From an uncultured Lachnospiraceae bacterium (GTDB lineage Bacteria; Bacillota_A; Clostridia; Lachnospirales; Lachnospiraceae), in assembly GCA_946630765.1 (NCBI GenBank), contig CAMOZF010000093.1, positions 1 through 7,189 of the forward strand: a stretch of DNA of 7,189 nt, in the 5' to 3' direction. Shown piece after piece: positions 5,496 through 7,189 of the stretch. Both the position numbers and the translations under genes were made by a program. How positions within the stretch are numbered: the stretch's first letter is position 1; every line of letters starts with the position of its first letter. The notes under the pieces are model-generated. The model worked only from the letters and a program-made list of their open reading frames with translations, was not told the DNA's origin and ran no database searches.

Positions 5496-5551
5496 GGAGG
5501 TCTGGAGGCGAAGCCTCTCTGACCTCCGATATGAGAAATGCGAAGCATTTC
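5496..5551. repeat. Two adjacent hairpins with GCGAAGC tips
   Basis: Hairpin 1 (5496-5527) pairs GGAGGTC with GACCTCC, with an inner stem GAGGC-GAA-GCCTC (5505-5517). Hairpin 2 (5535-5551) is a perfect 7-bp stem GAAATGC-GAA-GCATTTC. Both tips read GCGAAGC on the plus strand, a sequence known to form an exceptionally stable DNA mini-hairpin. They lie between the surface-protein stop and the HIT gene and have no T run, so they are not ordinary intrinsic terminators. Confidence 0.65.
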
Positions 5552-5580
5552 GAATGGAGCTGAGCTGTTATCTCTGCTTA

Positions 5581-5610
5581 ATTATAAACGAGACACGACG
5601 GGAAAGGCAA
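5581..5610 (-). promoter_or_regulatory. Promoter candidate at the end of the surface-protein gene, reading toward HIT
   Basis: On the minus strand there is a -35 TTGCCT (5605-5610), an 18-nt spacer and a perfect -10 TATAAT (5581-5586), starting 6 nt after the surface-protein stop codon. It would give the HIT gene an unusually long leader of about 190 nt that contains the hairpins at 5496-5551 and the nested repeat at 5427-5494. No terminator for the surface-protein gene is visible before it. Confidence 0.5.
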
Positions 5611-5615
5611 GCAGT

Positions 5616-7189
5616 TTATGCGCCGATGCGGGTTTCTTTTTTCCGAAGAAGGAAGATCAGTACCGCCGAACTGATGGCTGCAATTCCGGAAACGATCAGG
5701 GCGGCCCGAAGGACCCGCGGATCCAGAGGATCTCCGGTGACAATGACGGATGTGTTTTTCGGCGGGTTTTTCCCCGGTTTTTCTGGATAGGATACCGTCT
5801 GGTCCTGATCGTGAATATCGTGATGGCCGCAGACAATGACGCCCTTATGCCACAGATCTTCAAATACCACCGCGGACTTTCCCGACGGATCCAGATCAGC
5901 TCTGAAGGTCAGCTCCAGCGTCATCTCCCGCTCTGCCGCTTCAAATTCCTCAGACTGCGCGCTGATCTCCTTTCCGTACTGATCGAGAAGCGGCTGCCCG
6001 GTAGCCTTGTCCATCAGCTTTCCGGTCACTTTGTAGATCTTCCCGACGGTAAGATTCGTCAGCCTTACCTGATCGATGATCTCAAGCGCGTCCGTGCTTT
6101 CTGCGGCGCCGTGATGATCCTTTGTCCGCGCATCCTTCGCTTCGGTCCGGACATCCGGGAAATCCACCCGCTGGTTCTCGTCCTCGAGGTCCTCATGTGC
6201 GTATACCTTGATTTTATTGAACCAGAAGTCTTCGAATACGACAACGGATGCGCCGCGAAGAAGCTCGGAATTCACTTTGTAGACAAGATCGATTGAGCCG
6301 TTCTTCTTCTGAGCCGTGAAGGTCCTCGCGGCTGTAATCACGTCGCCCTTCTCGTTAAGGACCAGCTCTCCGGCCTTATGCGTCTTTCCGTCCTTATCCG
6401 TGAAGTCCCCTTTGTAGTGAAGGTCGCCGCTGATCGTGTATTCTTCCCCGATGTGGAGGTTCCGGTAGGTTACGGTGTCGATGATGGTTTCCAGATCACC
6501 GATGGTTCCGACTTCATCACCGGACTTTCCGTCATTCGCGTTTGTCTCGCCTTCAGGATAATCAACGGTCTGATCTTCATCGTCGATATCTTCGTGGTTT
6601 GCGACTTCCTTCTCTTCTCCTTTCTCAGCATCGACAAAGAACAGCTTCTCGAAGACGACAAGACTCCTGCCCTGAAGGGCGGAGGCGTCAAACTCGAAGC
6701 GGAGTTCAAGCGTCTGTTCCTTCGCTTCTGCCTTGAAGACTTCGGACACAGCGGTGACTTCTTTACCATCGACCAGAAGCGCTGCCTTTGTTTCCTTGTC
6801 CATCAGCTTTCCGCGAACCCTGTAGCTGTCGCCGACGGTCAGGTTCCGAAGCTTAACGGTATCAATGATCACACCGTCTTCACGGGTCAGTCCGGTATGG
6901 CCGTCCGTTCCTTCGTCGATCGCTGTCGTTTCAACGCCGGGCCAGTTCGGAGTCTGCCGTTCCGCTTCGTAGTCATGGTGCGAAGCAATGTTCATACCCT
7001 TATGCCATGCATCCTCAAATACCACACCGGAAATGCCCTGCAGCTTCGAGGAATCTACGTCATAGACGAGCTCAATCACCATGGTCTCATCGGTCGCATT
7101 GACTTCTACCGGTTCATGTGTCGCGATCAGATCGCCCTTTTTATGGGTAACTCCGTCAGCGTCTTCGCAGTCCTCAAGATATACAAGAT
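5616..7189 (-). CDS. VaFE (T-Q ester bond) repeat surface-anchored protein, C-terminal part
   Basis: The frame is open from the right edge, so the true start lies outside; the ATG at 7082 is internal to a repeat. At least 524 codons are present. They encode one partial and three complete ~124-132-residue repeats with the pattern IIDTVxxxNLxxGxxYxVxGxL, VVFExL and HxDxxDxxQ, that is, VaFE repeats of the T-Q ester-bond family found in Gram-positive adhesins and pili. In this family a Thr and a Gln form an internal ester crosslink that stiffens the stalk. After the last repeat comes a short proline/lysine linker, the sequence SVIVTGD, a hydrophobic span (about 23 residues ending FLL) and the tail RKKETRIGA: a cell-wall sorting signal with a non-canonical motif. 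The protein is expected to be extracellular. The N-terminal binding domain and signal peptide are beyond the window. Confidence 0.93.
   Translation of the reverse strand, partial: LVYLEDCEDADGVTHKKGDLIATHEPVEVNATDETMVIELVYDVDSSKLQGISGVVFEDAWHKGMNIASHHDYEAERQTPNWPGVETTAIDEGTDGHTGLTREDGVIIDTVKLRNLTVGDSYRVRGKLMDKETKAALLVDGKEVTAVSEVFKAEAKEQTLELRFEFDASALQGRSLVVFEKLFFVDAEKGEEKEVANHEDIDDEDQTVDYPEGETNANDGKSGDEVGTIGDLETIIDTVTYRNLHIGEEYTISGDLHYKGDFTDKDGKTHKAGELVLNEKGDVITAARTFTAQKKNGSIDLVYKVNSELLRGASVVVFEDFWFNKIKVYAHEDLEDENQRVDFPDVRTEAKDARTKDHHGAAESTDALEIIDQVRLTNLTVGKIYKVTGKLMDKATGQPLLDQYGKEISAQSEEFEAAEREMTLELTFRADLDPSGKSAVVFEDLWHKGVIVCGHHDIHDQDQTVSYPEKPGKNPPKNTSVIVTGDPLDPRVLRAALIVSGIAAISSAVLIFLLRKKETRIGA
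5781..7189 (-). repeat. Four VaFE repeats within the surface protein
   Basis: The repeats are R0 (partial, 6939-7189), R1 (6549-6938), R2 (6153-6548) and R3 (5781-6152). Numbered from the internal Met at 7082, the likely ester-bond residues are Thr52, Asp74, Glu145, His163, Gln171 in R1; Thr180, Asp202, Glu284, His296, Gln304 in R2; and Thr313, Asp337, Glu408, His420, Gln428 in R3. R0 shows Glu23, His35, Gln43. The His-to-Gln spacing is 8 in all four. R2 carries an insertion around residues 223-240. The repeats are divergent in sequence, so they are old rather than recent duplications. Confidence 0.85.

Noticed and set aside
5538..6296. A 252-codon plus-strand frame opposite the VaFE repeats.
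   Set aside because: It is antisense to well-conserved repeats and shows no family pattern; a product of biased codon use on the other strand.
5616..7082. A complete surface-protein gene starting at ATG 7082.
   Set aside because: The same frame is open to the window edge and encodes the first half of a VaFE repeat upstream of that ATG, so the start is internal.

Overview
This is a 7.2 kb window in which every convincing gene lies on the minus strand, so transcription runs from the right edge to the left edge. Gene content points to a Gram-positive anaerobe of the Clostridia, most like a Lachnospiraceae-type gut bacterium. The evidence is the holB-ricT pair, a DUF1461/TIGR01906 (Lit-type) membrane protein, a DUF4870-type protein, a large VaFE/T-Q ester-bond repeat surface protein, and strong GGAGG-type ribosome binding sites. 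This taxonomic placement is inference from gene families.

Layout in transcription order. (1) 7189-5616: the C-terminal part of a large cell-surface protein built from ~130-residue VaFE repeats, ending in a membrane anchor. (2) 5615-5383: a gene-free region dense with dyad symmetry (two GCGAAGC mini-hairpins and a nested inverted repeat) and two promoter candidates, leading into (3) a HIT-family hydrolase (5382-4966). (4) A GC-rich hairpin, then an intracellular GH88 unsaturated glucuronyl hydrolase (4913-3780). Directly after its stop codon the same frame stays open for 147 more codons (3779-3336), encoding what looks like one surface-adhesin (DUF11/DUF7507-type) domain without a usable start. 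(5) A promoter embedded in a 16-bp perfect inverted repeat, then a small DUF4870-like membrane protein (3204-2806) with a clear intrinsic terminator. (6) A ~100-bp non-coding block holding three copies of a ~30-nt repeat. (7) A four-gene operon from a good promoter at 2611-2639: a Lit/DUF1461 membrane protein, a guanylate-kinase-like P-loop protein, DNA polymerase III delta-prime (holB), and the start of ricT (PSP1 family), which runs off the left edge.

The last operon has overlapping or nearly abutting genes (4-nt ATGA overlap, 41-56 nt overlap, 8-11 nt gap), so the genes are probably translated in a coupled way. It resembles the tmk-yaaQ-yaaR-holB-ricT neighbourhood of Bacillus, with a guanylate-kinase-like gene where a nucleotide kinase would be expected. 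The items most worth a second look are the interrupted GH88 frame, the nested dyads upstream of the HIT gene, the three-copy intergenic repeat, and the palindrome-embedded promoter of the DUF4870 gene. I see no CRISPR array, transposase, tRNA or rRNA, and no defence or phage system.
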